DNA from: CBDFHC01 sp965247585
Lineage (GTDB): Bacteria > Chloroflexota > Dehalococcoidia > Lucifugimonadales > GCA-2712585
Direction: 5' to 3'
DNA: 64,000 nucleotides
Assembly: GCA_965247585.1 (NCBI GenBank)
Contig: CBDFHC010000004.1
Span: 124,001-188,000, forward strand
Positions 1 to 7,819 of this stretch are shown here, in pieces; the first letter of the stretch is position 1; each line of letters begins with the position of its first letter. The notes beneath the pieces are model-generated. The model ran no database searches, was not told the DNA's origin, and was given only the letters and a program-made list of their open reading frames with translations. The translations under genes were made by a program, and so were the position numbers.

Positions 1-263
1 ACGGCGCCGGGGTGTTTGTTCTCGGTATCGGCGGCGAGGTTCTCCTCGGGGAAGGCGACGTGGGCATGAGCGTCGATGAGGCCGGGGAGGATGGTCTTGC
101 CGGTGGCGTCGATAACGGTGGCGCCGCGGGGCGCGGAGACCTGGGAGGCGGGGCCGACTGCCTTGATACGGTCGCCCTCGATAACGAGGGTGCCGGGGCC
201 GTAGGGGTCACGTCCGGTGCTGTCAAATATGGTGGCGTTTTCTAGGACTAGGGTGTCGGCCAT
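1..263 (-). CDS. Amidohydrolase family protein, N-terminal part (runs off left edge)
   Basis: Translating the minus strand from the ATG at 263 gives the typical start of an imidazolonepropionase/dihydroorotase-like amidohydrolase: a small beta domain (LVIEGDRIKAVGP), then the metal-binding signature PGLIDAHAHV with the HxH pair. The ATG is preceded by GGGAGGT at good spacing, so the start is firm. Only 87 codons are inside the window; the carbamylated lysine, later histidines and final aspartate lie outside. It resembles the complete amidohydrolases at 17637 and 31772. These enzymes hydrolyse cyclic amides, esters or related C-N bonds with one or two metals in the cytoplasm; the substrate is unknown. 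Confidence 0.85.
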   Translation of the reverse strand, partial: MADTLVLENATIFDSTGRDPYGPGTLVIEGDRIKAVGPASQVSAPRGATVIDATGKTILPGLIDAHAHVAFPEENLAADTENKHPGA

Positions 264-488
264 GGTGGACCTCCCGATGGGGTTGGGGTGGGTGGGTTCC
301 AGTGCGGTTGGAGTATAGCAGGTGGGGGTGGGGTGGGGAGGGAAAGGGGGGCTTTGGTATCATCTAAGCTCATGAGGTTTTGGATGGTATAGCAAGCTGC
401 GGAATCCTTTGGTGCCACTATATTAATGGCTTTTGGACATGGGCAAGACGGGGCGCTCCGACGATGTTGAAAAAATTCAGAATTCAGG

Positions 489-917
489 ATGACGGTAATT
501 GTTGTCGTCGCTGTTGGAACGCTCATTTGCGGAGTATATTGTGACCCGCAGTTTGAGTCCGTTGAGTGGACTGTGGTGAACAATACAGCTATTCCGATTG
601 GAGGGTTTCTAAACGGTGTAGCGAGCGGTCCGATTCTTCCACCTGGGGGAGATGGCGGATTCATCCGCGGCGCGCCGGACAAGGCTCAACAGGGCGAGAC
701 AAGATACATTTTCAGGGCTCTTGAGTTCGTTCTGGGCGAAGGCCTGCTAGCAGGTCCGGGCGGCACTGGGCATATGGGAAAGTTGGTGTTTTGCAGGGAA
801 TACACGTGGAATGAAATGGAGGCGATGGAGTTTAAGATAGTCGTAACGCAGAATATTCCTGGGGCGGTGCACTACGTCGAAGGGGAGCCGTGTCCGGTGG
901 CGAACGAGCAGGGGTGA
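489..917 (+). CDS. Small exported protein of unknown function
   Basis: The 142-residue product starts with a hydrophobic segment (residues 2-17, MTVIVVVAVGTLICG), which looks like an uncleaved signal anchor or signal peptide; there is no lipobox. The remainder is soluble, Gly- and Glu-rich, with four cysteines that could pair outside the membrane (positions about 14, 18, 102 and 134). I recognise no family. There is no clear Shine-Dalgarno, only AT-rich sequence before the ATG. Base composition is less G-rich than the catabolic genes, as in the next two genes. It sits just before the Rhs-derived remnant, so it could be cargo of that locus; this is inference from position. Confidence 0.5.
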   Translation: MTVIVVVAVGTLICGVYCDPQFESVEWTVVNNTAIPIGGFLNGVASGPILPPGGDGGFIRGAPDKAQQGETRYIFRALEFVLGEGLLAGPGGTGHMGKLVFCREYTWNEMEAMEFKIVVTQNIPGAVHYVEGEPCPVANEQG

Positions 918-936
918 CATTGCCCATTAAAGCTAC

Positions 937-1260
937 GTGATCCGGACCTGTGGGCAACTTTGGCGCGGACAAGAAGTTCACCTGGCAGCGACTGGAGGGG
1001 AGGCTGGGGAGGTTGACGCGATTGTTGAACGTGGCGGCCTGCTGGACCTGGTTGAAATCAAGACTGGTAGTTTGGCCCATCTCCGCGGGGAACACCTCGA
1101 GCAGCAATTGAGTGTATTATCTGACTACGCAGAAGAGCACATTGACGAATTCACCGGCCAGAAGATACTTGTGATACACGGGTACCTGAAGCCGACGGTG
1201 AAACCACACGTCAAAAAATACACGGCCGACACAGGTTTCGAGGTGGTATATCTTCCATGA
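937..1260 (+). CDS. Rhs-tip-like putative nuclease toxin (degenerate N-terminus)
   Basis: The 107-residue ORF uses a GTG at 937, but its first 20 residues come from a frame-shifted Rhs core fragment, so the true domain probably begins near residue 22. What follows (EVDAIVERGG, then LDLVEIKTG) has the D...ExK spacing of a PD-(D/E)XK nuclease core, and the C-terminus is a short alpha/beta segment ending VVYLP. Position after an Rhs core, small size and a partner gene overlapping by four bases fit a polymorphic-toxin tip followed by its immunity gene. No intact Rhs carrier is present, so export is unlikely now. The toxin assignment is inference; a lone Holliday-junction-like or VRR-type nuclease is an alternative. 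Confidence 0.45.
   Translation: MIRTCGQLWRGQEVHLAATGGEAGEVDAIVERGGLLDLVEIKTGSLAHLRGEHLEQQLSVLSDYAEEHIDEFTGQKILVIHGYLKPTVKPHVKKYTADTGFEVVYLP
952..1000 (+). pseudogene. Fragment of Rhs/YD-repeat core, out of frame
   Basis: About 50 bases match the Rhs core at 2241-2290 at roughly 80 percent identity and, in the frame starting at 953, would read GNFGADKKFTWQRLEG against GSFGTDKKFTGQRLDG there. In the frame of the overlapping toxin-like ORF this stretch encodes unrelated residues, so the Rhs core and the tip are separated by a frameshift. It is the scar of an Rhs core to variable-tip junction. Confidence 0.6.
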
Positions 1261-2114
1261 AGCCTATCTGGTACACCCGTACATTTCTGGAAAGCGACCG
1301 TATTTCTCGAATGGGCATGGAACGCTATATCGGCATTCTGTTGAATCGCGGCTGGCAGCCAGTTGTTGACTACGACACACCCTTCGGTACCGCAGAATTC
1401 TTAAAGCTAGATTCGGAGGTTCGGGGGTTAGAGACGGGCAGTCTAGATCAGGCAATTGAAGCGTCAGTTCAGCAGCAAGAAGCCTACATAGGGTTTGGGC
1501 GAAGCTTCCCCTTCGAAAGGGACGGCCAACAAAACGTATACCGAGTACTGTTGGATCTATTTGTAAAGCATTTTGATGCGCCCAAAGGGTTGGACAACGA
1601 AGAAGACTGTGAAACCGCCAAGCCATTTCTAGAGGTTGGATTTGATGTGGACCTCATCCAGTGGCAGGGTATACCGGGCGCCTATAAAGAGATTTACGAG
1701 TTGAGTTGCACGATGTTTGAGTCGTTAAACCCCCTCTACGGATTCGGAGATGGGTCTGATTTAGAGTACATGGGACTTGGGATGTGTGATGGGCCATCGT
1801 ATCCCGAAATCCTAGGAGACACACGGCCACCTATATTCTGGCTCAACTACTTTACGAAAAAGCACTTGGAGATAATAGGTGAAAACCGGGTCCTTGAGTG
1901 TGCCGAGGTTGAGGTGAGGGAATATGAGACCGGGGGGACCTCTCTGTTCTTGGGCTATCCGTTGAGCTTCTATCCGATCAGTGGCTGGACTCCGAGTAAA
2001 GGCGAATGGGTCGGTGAGGAGGATTACGAGATAAGAATTATTGAAAGCCTTAATCTGAGAAGTTGGTGGGTGCCAGATAAGCATCCGTTGTTGATGAAAC
2101 ACCCGTACCTGTGA
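1257..2114 (+). CDS. Putative immunity protein coupled to the Rhs-tip toxin
   Basis: The 285-residue acidic, aromatic-rich soluble protein has no signal peptide or membrane segment. Its ATG overlaps the stop of the upstream ORF in an ATGA junction, which implies translational coupling. Downstream lies a fragment of an Rhs core, so the gene sits where immunity genes sit in polymorphic-toxin loci. Sequence features such as LNPLYGFGD near residue 160 and PPIFWLNYF near 192 resemble large immunity-type proteins of Rhs systems, but I cannot name the family with certainty. Codon use (TTG, ATA, AAA, GAT) is more AT-rich than in the surrounding catabolic genes, suggesting transfer. Function as antitoxin is inferred from context. 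Confidence 0.45.
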   Translation: MKPIWYTRTFLESDRISRMGMERYIGILLNRGWQPVVDYDTPFGTAEFLKLDSEVRGLETGSLDQAIEASVQQQEAYIGFGRSFPFERDGQQNVYRVLLDLFVKHFDAPKGLDNEEDCETAKPFLEVGFDVDLIQWQGIPGAYKEIYELSCTMFESLNPLYGFGDGSDLEYMGLGMCDGPSYPEILGDTRPPIFWLNYFTKKHLEIIGENRVLECAEVEVREYETGGTSLFLGYPLSFYPISGWTPSKGEWVGEEDYEIRIIESLNLRSWWVPDKHPLLMKHPYL

Positions 2115-2115
2115 T

Positions 2116-2379
2116 TTGGTGGCGACGCTGCGCTATTTCCATCAGGACCACTTGGAGAGTTCCAGCGTGGCGACGGACAGCACCGGAGCGTCGGTGGGGA
2201 CGCAGACGTACAAGCCGTTTGGGGAGACTCGCACGTCCACGGGCAGCTTTGGCACTGACAAGAAGTTCACGGGGCAACGGCTGGACGGCACGGGGCTCTA
2301 CTTTTACAACGCTCGGTACTATGACGCAACGCTGGGCAGGTTTGTGGGGGATAGCCCCCGCCGATTCCCCGAAAAGTGA
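2116..2379 (+). pseudogene. Rhs repeat-associated core domain, C-terminal fragment
   Basis: The frame encodes YFHQDHLESSSVATDSTG, then TYKPFGETR and YFYNARYYDATLGRFVG: the conserved C-terminal core that closes the Rhs/YD-repeat shell just before the variable tip. It begins abruptly at the end of the preceding ORF without a start codon of its own (a GTG at 2116 is possible). It ends after GRFVGDS, where the family normally continues into the NPLNYVD-type segment. The break falls at the hairpin of the dispersed repeat (2381-2412), so repeat insertion or recombination probably removed the rest. This is a second, separate junction copy relative to 952-1000, as in loci that have stacked displaced tips. 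Confidence 0.75.
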
Positions 2380-2380
2380 C

Positions 2381-2412
2381 GGCAGAGGGGCCAGCCCCTC
2401 TGCACTCCCCGG
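2381..2412 (+). repeat. Dispersed repeat, right-end hairpin only
   Basis: Hairpin 2 of the dispersed double-hairpin repeat: GCAGAGGGG (2382-2390), loop CCAG, CCCCTCTGC (2395-2403), followed by the conserved ACTCCCC tail. Hairpin 1 is absent. It truncates the Rhs fragment. Confidence 0.7.
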
Positions 2413-2547
2413 ATTTTGGGGACGTATCAGAAACGGACGCTGCTTAGGCGTAGACCGAGCCGGAGGGCGGGATTTATAGTAGGATATACGGTGCCTGGGC
2501 TTCGAGTGTCTCTCGGGCCGGGCGTTACTTATTAGAGAGGTGTTTTG

Positions 2548-4911
2548 ATGGCGGACTACGAGCCAAATGTGGTTCTTGCCACAAGGAAGTATGACGTTGT
2601 TGGTACTCGGCCCATCCGGCACGACGGCGCGGATAAGGTGACGGGGGCGGCGAAGTATGGCGCGGACTATAATCCCACGCTACTGCTGTATGGAGCAGTG
2701 CTCCGGAGTCCGCACGCCCACGCGAAAATAAAGTCGATCGACGTTAGCGCAGCGGAGGCGCTGCCCGGGGTTCACGCGGTGGTGACGCACCGGGATTTCC
2801 CGGGACGGCACCAGGACGCCATGGGCATCGCTTCCAGCGTGGTTGACAGGATCGGGGACCAGGTTAGGGCCAAGCTCGAAGTACCGTTGTCAGTGGAGGT
2901 TCGGAGCGAGACTTCCGTTGGCTTGCAACGGCAGCGGGACAATGTGCTGGCGAGCAGCAAGGCGCTGTATAAGGGCCAGCAGATCGCCGCGGTGGTGGCG
3001 GACAGCCTGCACACAGCCGAGGAGGCGGTGTCGCTGATAAAGGTGGGCTATGAGGTGCTTCCCTCGGTGCTGACAGCGCCGGAGGGAGCCAAGGACGGCG
3101 CACCGTTGCTCCATGACGACTTGAAGACCACGGAGCTGGGCGAGGAGACGGAGAAGCACAGCAACCTGGCGACGCATTTCAAGCACACGTTGGGTGACGT
3201 AGAGAAGGGGTTCGCGGAGGCGGATGTGGTAGTGGAGCACGAGTTTAACACGGCGACGGTACACCAGGGGTACATCGAACCGCACAACGCCACGGCGATG
3301 TGGAACAAGGACGGCCGGGTGAGCGTGTGGTGCAGCACGCAGGCGCCTTTCGAGGTTAGGGACTCGATGTCGGACCTGCTGGAGTTGCCTGTTTCGAAGA
3401 TCAGGATCACGCCAATGGAGATAGGCGGCGGGTTCGGCGGGAAGATAAACGTGTACCTGGAGCCGTTGGCGGCGATGCTGTCTAAGAAGACCGGGAGACC
3501 TGTAAAACTGACGATGCCCCGAACGGCGATATTCGAAGGGACTGGTCCGACATCGGGGTCCTACGTTCGGGTGAAGATAGGGGCGAAGAAGGACGGGACG
3601 CTGACGGCGGGACAGGCGTACCTGGCCTACGAGGCGGGGGCGTATCCGGGGGCGCTGGTGGACGCCGGGGCGCTGTGCGTTTACGCGGCTTATGAGATAC
3701 CGAACCAGGAGATAGACGGATACGACGTGGTGGTGAACAAGCCGAAGGTGGCGGCGTACCGGGCGCCGGGAGCGCCGAACGCGGCGTTCGCGACGGAGTC
3801 TGTGATGGACGATCTGGCGGAGAAGCTGGGAATGGACCCGCTGGAGTTTCGGCTGAAGAACGCAGCAAAAGAAGGGACGCGGCGCGCGGTGGGACCAACG
3901 CACCAGAAGATAGGGGTGGTGGAGGTGTTGGAGGCGATGAAGGACCACGACCATTGGAACTCGCCGCTGGAGGGCCCGAACCGGGGCCGGGGCGCGGCGG
4001 TTGGGTATTGGTTCAACATTGGGCTGCCTTCGAGCTGCACGATAAGCGTGGAGAAGGACGGAACGGTGTCGCTGGTGGAGGGGAACCCGGACATCGGCGG
4101 GACGAGGGCATCGCTGGCGATGCAGGCGGCGGAGGTGCTGGGAATTCGGGCGGAGGATGTGATGCCGACGGTGGTGGATACGGACCTGACGGGTTTCACG
4201 GCGCTGACGGCGGGAAGCCGTACGACGTTCGCGACGGGTTGGGCGGCGTACGAGGCGGCGCAGGGTGTAAAGGCGCAGATGATAGCCCGGGCGGCAACGA
4301 TATGGGAAGTGGACGCCGACTCGGTGGAGCTGAAAAGCGGGACGTTCCAATCTAAGACGGACCCGGAGCTAAAGATGGGGTTCAAGGAGCTGGCGGGCCA
4401 GCTTCTGGAAACCGGAGGGCCGATTGTTGGCAGCGGCACGGTGAACCCATCGGGCGTGGGAGGCTCGGCCTCTGGGATGATAATTGACGTGGAGGTGGAC
4501 CCGGAGACGGGGAAGGTGGAGGTGCTGCGGGTGACCGCGGTGCAGGACGCGGGGAAGGCGGTGCACCCCAGCTACGTGGAGGGTCAGATGCAGGGCGGCA
4601 GCGTGCAGGGAATAGGCTGGGCGCTGAACGAAGAGTATTACTACAACGACGCGGGCGAAATGGTCAACGGGTCGTTCCTGGACTACCGGATACCGACGTC
4701 GCTGGACCTGCCAATGATAGACACGGTGATAGTGGAGGTGCACAACCCCGGGCACCCATACGGGGTGCGTGGGGTGGGGGAGGCATCGATAGTGCCGCCG
4801 CTGGGAGCGGTGGCGAACGCGGTGAAGAACGCGATTGGAACTAGGATTACAGACCTGCCGATGAACCCGGGCGCGGTGCTGGAGGCGCTGTGGAAGAAGG
4901 AAGGGAAGTAA
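2548..4911 (+). CDS. Xanthine dehydrogenase/aldehyde oxidase family, molybdopterin-binding large subunit
   Basis: The 787-residue protein starts at ATG 2548, seven bases after GAGAGG; a TTG one codon upstream is less likely. Residues about 20-130 form the a/b-hammerhead domain (KVTGAAKYGAD, LRSPHAHAKI). The MoCo-binding domains follow, with GGGFGGKI near 295, the AYRAPGAPNAAFATE loop near 405, and GVRGVGEASIVPP near the C-terminus. That last motif carries the glutamate that is the catalytic base in this family. The AYRAPG loop differs from the AYRCSFR loop of CO dehydrogenase, so it is a hydroxylase of N-heterocycles or aldehydes rather than CoxL. The FAD (medium) and 2Fe-2S (small) subunit genes usually beside it are absent in this window. 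A strong terminator follows. Confidence 0.9.
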   Translation: MADYEPNVVLATRKYDVVGTRPIRHDGADKVTGAAKYGADYNPTLLLYGAVLRSPHAHAKIKSIDVSAAEALPGVHAVVTHRDFPGRHQDAMGIASSVVDRIGDQVRAKLEVPLSVEVRSETSVGLQRQRDNVLASSKALYKGQQIAAVVADSLHTAEEAVSLIKVGYEVLPSVLTAPEGAKDGAPLLHDDLKTTELGEETEKHSNLATHFKHTLGDVEKGFAEADVVVEHEFNTATVHQGYIEPHNATAMWNKDGRVSVWCSTQAPFEVRDSMSDLLELPVSKIRITPMEIGGGFGGKINVYLEPLAAMLSKKTGRPVKLTMPRTAIFEGTGPTSGSYVRVKIGAKKDGTLTAGQAYLAYEAGAYPGALVDAGALCVYAAYEIPNQEIDGYDVVVNKPKVAAYRAPGAPNAAFATESVMDDLAEKLGMDPLEFRLKNAAKEGTRRAVGPTHQKIGVVEVLEAMKDHDHWNSPLEGPNRGRGAAVGYWFNIGLPSSCTISVEKDGTVSLVEGNPDIGGTRASLAMQAAEVLGIRAEDVMPTVVDTDLTGFTALTAGSRTTFATGWAAYEAAQGVKAQMIARAATIWEVDADSVELKSGTFQSKTDPELKMGFKELAGQLLETGGPIVGSGTVNPSGVGGSASGMIIDVEVDPETGKVEVLRVTAVQDAGKAVHPSYVEGQMQGGSVQGIGWALNEEYYYNDAGEMVNGSFLDYRIPTSLDLPMIDTVIVEVHNPGHPYGVRGVGEASIVPPLGAVANAVKNAIGTRITDLPMNPGAVLEALWKKEGK

Positions 4912-4936
4912 GGGCGTTAGCTTAAGGAAACGCGAG

Positions 4937-4974
4937 GGCCCGGTCCGCTGAGGCGGGCCGGGCCTTTTGTTTTT
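4937..4974 (+). terminator. Rho-independent terminator after the molybdenum hydroxylase gene
   Basis: A 12-bp GC-rich stem (GGCCCGGTCCGC 4937-4948 with GCGGGCCGGGCC 4953-4964, one G-T pair), loop TGAG, followed by TTTTGTTTTT. It lies 26 bases after the stop codon at 4911 and is the clearest intrinsic terminator in the window. Confidence 0.9.
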
Positions 4975-4985
4975 GGAGGGGGTCT

Positions 4986-5040
4986 CTGGGGGGCACCCTC
5001 GGAATTACTGCAGGGGATCCAGGTTTTCTGCACCGTCCTG
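4986..5040 (+). repeat. Dispersed double-hairpin repeat, degenerate right end
   Basis: A decayed copy: CTGGGGGGCACCCTCGG in place of CTGAGGGACACCCTCAG, then a diverged version of the GCAGGGAACC hairpin and the CACCGTCCTG tail. It lies directly before a better-preserved copy. Confidence 0.6.
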
Positions 5041-5073
5041 CGCGGTGGTAATTGTTTGTAAGGTGAGCCGCAA

Positions 5074-5190
5074 AGGGTTGCGAATCGAAGGTTGGTGGTT
5101 CCCACCGTCCCGCCCCGGAAGGTTATTATGAATTACTGAGGGACACCCTCAGACTCCCGGCAGGGAACCTAGGTTCCCTGCACCCTCTTG
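5074..5190 (+). repeat. Dispersed double-hairpin repeat copy
   Basis: It contains the middle module (GGTTGGTGGTTCCCACC, then CCGCCCCGGAAGGTT), hairpin 1 CTGAGGG-ACA-CCCTCAG at 5136-5152, and hairpin 2 GCAGGGAACC/GGTTCCCTGC up to 5182, with the CACCCTC tail. The left end is missing. Confidence 0.85.
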
Positions 5191-5277
5191 TTTGACGGTT
5201 CTTCATAGACTGGTTGGGGCTATTGACGAAACGATCGTCCCCGGAGGGAGTGAGCGATGCCACGACGCGTGGAAATT

Positions 5278-5465
5278 CAGGATTGGAATCCCAAGCGGGC
5301 GCCGCGGTAGGACTTGCTCTCCCCCCGCACCCAGATTCTTCGATCCTCGCGGGCGGACTCGGAATGACATGGTGGGGTCGGAATGCGGTATGGGCTCGTC
5401 CTTCGAGGGCCTCAGGATGAGCGAGTTGGAGGCGTAGCAAGCTTATTTTCATAGGAATGACATGT
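5278..5465 (+). repeat. Second dispersed repeat family (type B), near-complete copy
   Basis: It contains CACCCAGATTCTTCGATCCT, the GGCGGACTCGGAATGACATG segment and TCGTCCTTCGAGGGCCTCAG, and is nearly identical over about 160 bp to 42287-42446. No protein or RNA gene is recognisable. Together with the preceding A-type copies it fills the 755-bp gap between the terminator and the next gene. Confidence 0.8.
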
Positions 5466-5586
5466 CTTTTGCGAGCGTTGAACGCGGGCCAATGTGACGC
5501 TGAAAAGAACGAAGAAGTCAAAAACACAGGCTCTCAGGATGATCGGGAATGGGAGGCCGAAGGTAATTTTTCATAGCAAGGGCGGC

Positions 5587-5592
5587 TATAAT
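5587..5592 (+). promoter_or_regulatory. Candidate -10 element
   Basis: TATAAT preceded by GGC, 75 bases upstream of the LLM start at 5667. No -35 consensus is visible at 16-18 bases upstream, so this is suggestive only. A similar GCTATAATGG string precedes another LLM gene (26250). Confidence 0.35.
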
Positions 5593-5666
5593 GGACACGG
5601 TTGTGAGGTGGACTCAAGGCGAGGAAGCGGTCTTGCAGGAAGAGCCCGGTGAGAAAGGAAACAGTG

Positions 5667-6620
5667 ATGAGCGAGAAGAAGATTGGGGTGGCGGCGATGG
5701 GAGGAGACGCGAAGAAGGTGCTGTCCCGGATTCAGGAGATGGAGCGTAGGGGGATTGAGGTGGCGTGGCTGACGACGGGGGGCGCGGGCGTGGACGGTAT
5801 GTCGATATTCGCGGCGGCGGGGGCGACCACGGAGCAGATTTTGATGGGGACGTGTATTGTGCCCACGTTCCCGAGGCACCCGATTGTGACGGCGCAGCAG
5901 GTGCAGGTGATAGCCAGCCTGGCGCCAGGGCGGTTCCGGCTCGGGCTGGGGCCAAGTCACCGTCCGACGATGCAAGGGATGTTCGGTATTGATTTCCACA
6001 CGCCGCTGACGAACCTGAGGGAGTACGTTCACATTGTTCGGACGCTGCTGAACGAAGGGTCAGTGGACTTTGACGGGAGCCACTACCACGCCCACGCGCG
6101 GATAGCGGCGCCGGTGCCTGACGTGCCGATAATGGCGTCGGCGCTGCGGACGGGGTCGTACGAGTTCTGCGGCGCGGAGGCGGACGGGGCGATAAGCTGG
6201 GTATCGCCGTACGAGTACTTACGGGACGAGGCGCTGCCGGCGATGCGCGCCGGGGCGGAGGCGCAGGGGAGAGAGACGCCGCCGCTGGTGGCCCACGTGC
6301 CGATCTGCGTGAGCACCAACGCGGAGGAGGTGCGGGCCGCGGCGCGGGAGCAGTTGGCCACTTACCCGCGACTGCCGTACTACGCGCGGATGTTCGCGGC
6401 GGCGGGGTTTCCCGAAGCGGTGGAGACGAACTCTTGGAGCGACGGGATGATTGACGCGGTGGTGCTGCACGGATCGGAAGGAGAGGTGGCAGAACGGTTG
6501 AAAGGTCTATTCGAGTACGGAATTGGGGAGATCATAGCGCACGTGGTCTCGGTGGGAGACGAGGAGGCGACGTGGGACAGGTCAGTAGGGCTGCTGGCGG
6601 AGGTTTCGAAGGGGATATAG
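5667..6620 (+). CDS. LLM class (luciferase-like) flavin/F420-dependent oxidoreductase
   Basis: The 317-residue protein uses ATG 5667, seven bases after GAAAGGA; a GTG at 5649 would overlap the ribosome site. It has the TIM-barrel signatures of the luciferase-like monooxygenase superfamily: the strand TEQILMGTCIVPTFPRHP with the usual non-prolyl cis-peptide region, LAPGRFRLGLGPSH near residue 100, and a C-terminal domain with GSEGEVAERLKGLFEYGI. These enzymes bind FMN or F420 and oxidise or reduce small organics. The lack of bulk insertion segments fits the short F420-dependent branch. The substrate is unknown. A FAH-fold hydrolase follows 45 bp downstream and could act on the product. Confidence 0.85.
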   Translation: MSEKKIGVAAMGGDAKKVLSRIQEMERRGIEVAWLTTGGAGVDGMSIFAAAGATTEQILMGTCIVPTFPRHPIVTAQQVQVIASLAPGRFRLGLGPSHRPTMQGMFGIDFHTPLTNLREYVHIVRTLLNEGSVDFDGSHYHAHARIAAPVPDVPIMASALRTGSYEFCGAEADGAISWVSPYEYLRDEALPAMRAGAEAQGRETPPLVAHVPICVSTNAEEVRAAAREQLATYPRLPYYARMFAAAGFPEAVETNSWSDGMIDAVVLHGSEGEVAERLKGLFEYGIGEIIAHVVSVGDEEATWDRSVGLLAEVSKGI

Positions 6621-6665
6621 CGGGGCAAGGTAACGCCAGGGCACAGTTCAGCGGAGGAGGGCGAA

Positions 6666-7655
6666 ATGAAGCTGGCATCGTTTCAGGTGAGCACGCCGGT
6701 GGGGCGGTTTGGGCGCATTGGCGCGGTACAGGAGGACGGTACGGTGATAGACCTGACCTCGGCGTTCGCGGCGCTGAAGTCGCACGAAGGGGAGACGAAC
6801 CCGTACCCGTTGACGGAGGCGCTGACGCCGCCGGACATGAGGCGATTCATAGAGGCGGGGCCGACGGCGCTGAGGGAGGCGGGAAGGGCGGTGGAGTTCG
6901 CGCTGGAGGAGGGCCGCAAGAAGCGGCTGGAGGGACCGCGTGGAGAGTCGCTGGTGTTTCGGATGGAGGAGGTGACGCTGCTGCCGCCGCTTTCGAACGC
7001 CAACTCGCTACGGGACTTCATCCTCTTCGAAGGGCATTTCCGGCGGGCGTACGATGCCATGGGGGTGGCGCCGCCGGAGGTGTGGTACCGGATGCCGATC
7101 TATTACAAGGGGAACGCGGCGTCAGTGATTGGGCACGGGCAGGATATGGCCTGGCCCCGATACACGGAGAAGTTGGACTACGAGCTGGAGATGGGGTGCG
7201 TTATTGGAAAGGTGGGGCGGGATGTGGGGCTGGAGGACGCGCCGGATTATATCTTCGGGTTCATGTGCCTGAACGATTTCAGCGCGCGGGATGTTCAGAT
7301 GGACGAGATGAGCTGCCGGCTGGGGCCGGCGAAGGGGAAGGACTTCGGCACGGCGATAGGACCGTGGATTGTGACGAAGGACGAGATTGGCGATTACCAC
7401 GCGCTGGAGATGATTGCGCGGATTAACGGGGAGGTGTGGTCGCAGGGGAACTGCCGTGACATGTACCACTCTTGGGAGCGGATGATTCAACACGTGTCGA
7501 TGGAGGAGACAATTTACCCCACGGATATTCTAGGGTCCGGCACGGCGACGATGGGGTGCGGGCTGGAGCTGGACCGGTGGTTGCAGCCAGGGGACGAGGT
7601 GGAGTTCGAGATTGAGAAGGTGGGGGTGTTGAGGAACCGGGTGGTTAGAGGGTGA
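6666..7655 (+). CDS. Fumarylacetoacetate hydrolase (FAH) family protein
   Basis: The 329-residue protein has GGAGGAGG just ahead of ATG 6666. Residues 1-95 form a small N-terminal domain; the FAH fold follows. Visible metal-site features are LDYELEMGCVIGK (acidic pair of the E-x-E site) and FNDFSARD-like LNDFSARDVQMDE. Near the C-terminus, GSGTATMGCGLELDRWLQPG matches the G-T-P-x-G loop of the family. Members hydrolyse C-C bonds of diketo acids, or decarboxylate or hydrate oxo-acids, in aromatic catabolism. It is adjacent to an LLM oxygenase, consistent with a short catabolic unit. The exact reaction is not determinable. Confidence 0.9.
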   Translation: MKLASFQVSTPVGRFGRIGAVQEDGTVIDLTSAFAALKSHEGETNPYPLTEALTPPDMRRFIEAGPTALREAGRAVEFALEEGRKKRLEGPRGESLVFRMEEVTLLPPLSNANSLRDFILFEGHFRRAYDAMGVAPPEVWYRMPIYYKGNAASVIGHGQDMAWPRYTEKLDYELEMGCVIGKVGRDVGLEDAPDYIFGFMCLNDFSARDVQMDEMSCRLGPAKGKDFGTAIGPWIVTKDEIGDYHALEMIARINGEVWSQGNCRDMYHSWERMIQHVSMEETIYPTDILGSGTATMGCGLELDRWLQPGDEVEFEIEKVGVLRNRVVRG

Positions 7656-7662
7656 GGGGTTT

Positions 7663-7718
7663 CTGAGGGACACCCTCAGACTCCCGGCAGGGAACCCAGG
7701 TTCGCTGCACCTTCCTGT
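7663..7718 (+). repeat. Dispersed double-hairpin repeat, right end
   Basis: Hairpin 1 CTGAGGG-ACA-CCCTCAG at 7663-7679 starts eight bases after the FAH stop codon. Hairpin 2 has one stem change (GGTTCGCTGC). Confidence 0.85.
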
Positions 7719-7819
7719 CCGGTTGACGGCGTAAGCACAGACTTTGCTCATTCATCCAAGGAATGAACAAAGAGACCAGCGGTTGTTACTAGGGCACCAG
7801 CTATGCGATAGGCCCGGGG

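Noticed and set aside
2111..2479. 122-residue ORF overlapping the Rhs fragment
   Set aside because: Wrong frame; the Rhs core motifs lie in the frame starting at 2116.
2890..4350. 486-residue ORF antisense to the molybdenum hydroxylase gene
   Set aside because: Arg/His-rich composition typical of the reverse frame of a G-rich gene; no domain, no ribosome site.
5126..5527. 133-residue minus-strand ORF
   Set aside because: Repeat-derived (type A and B modules), no coding signature or ribosome site.
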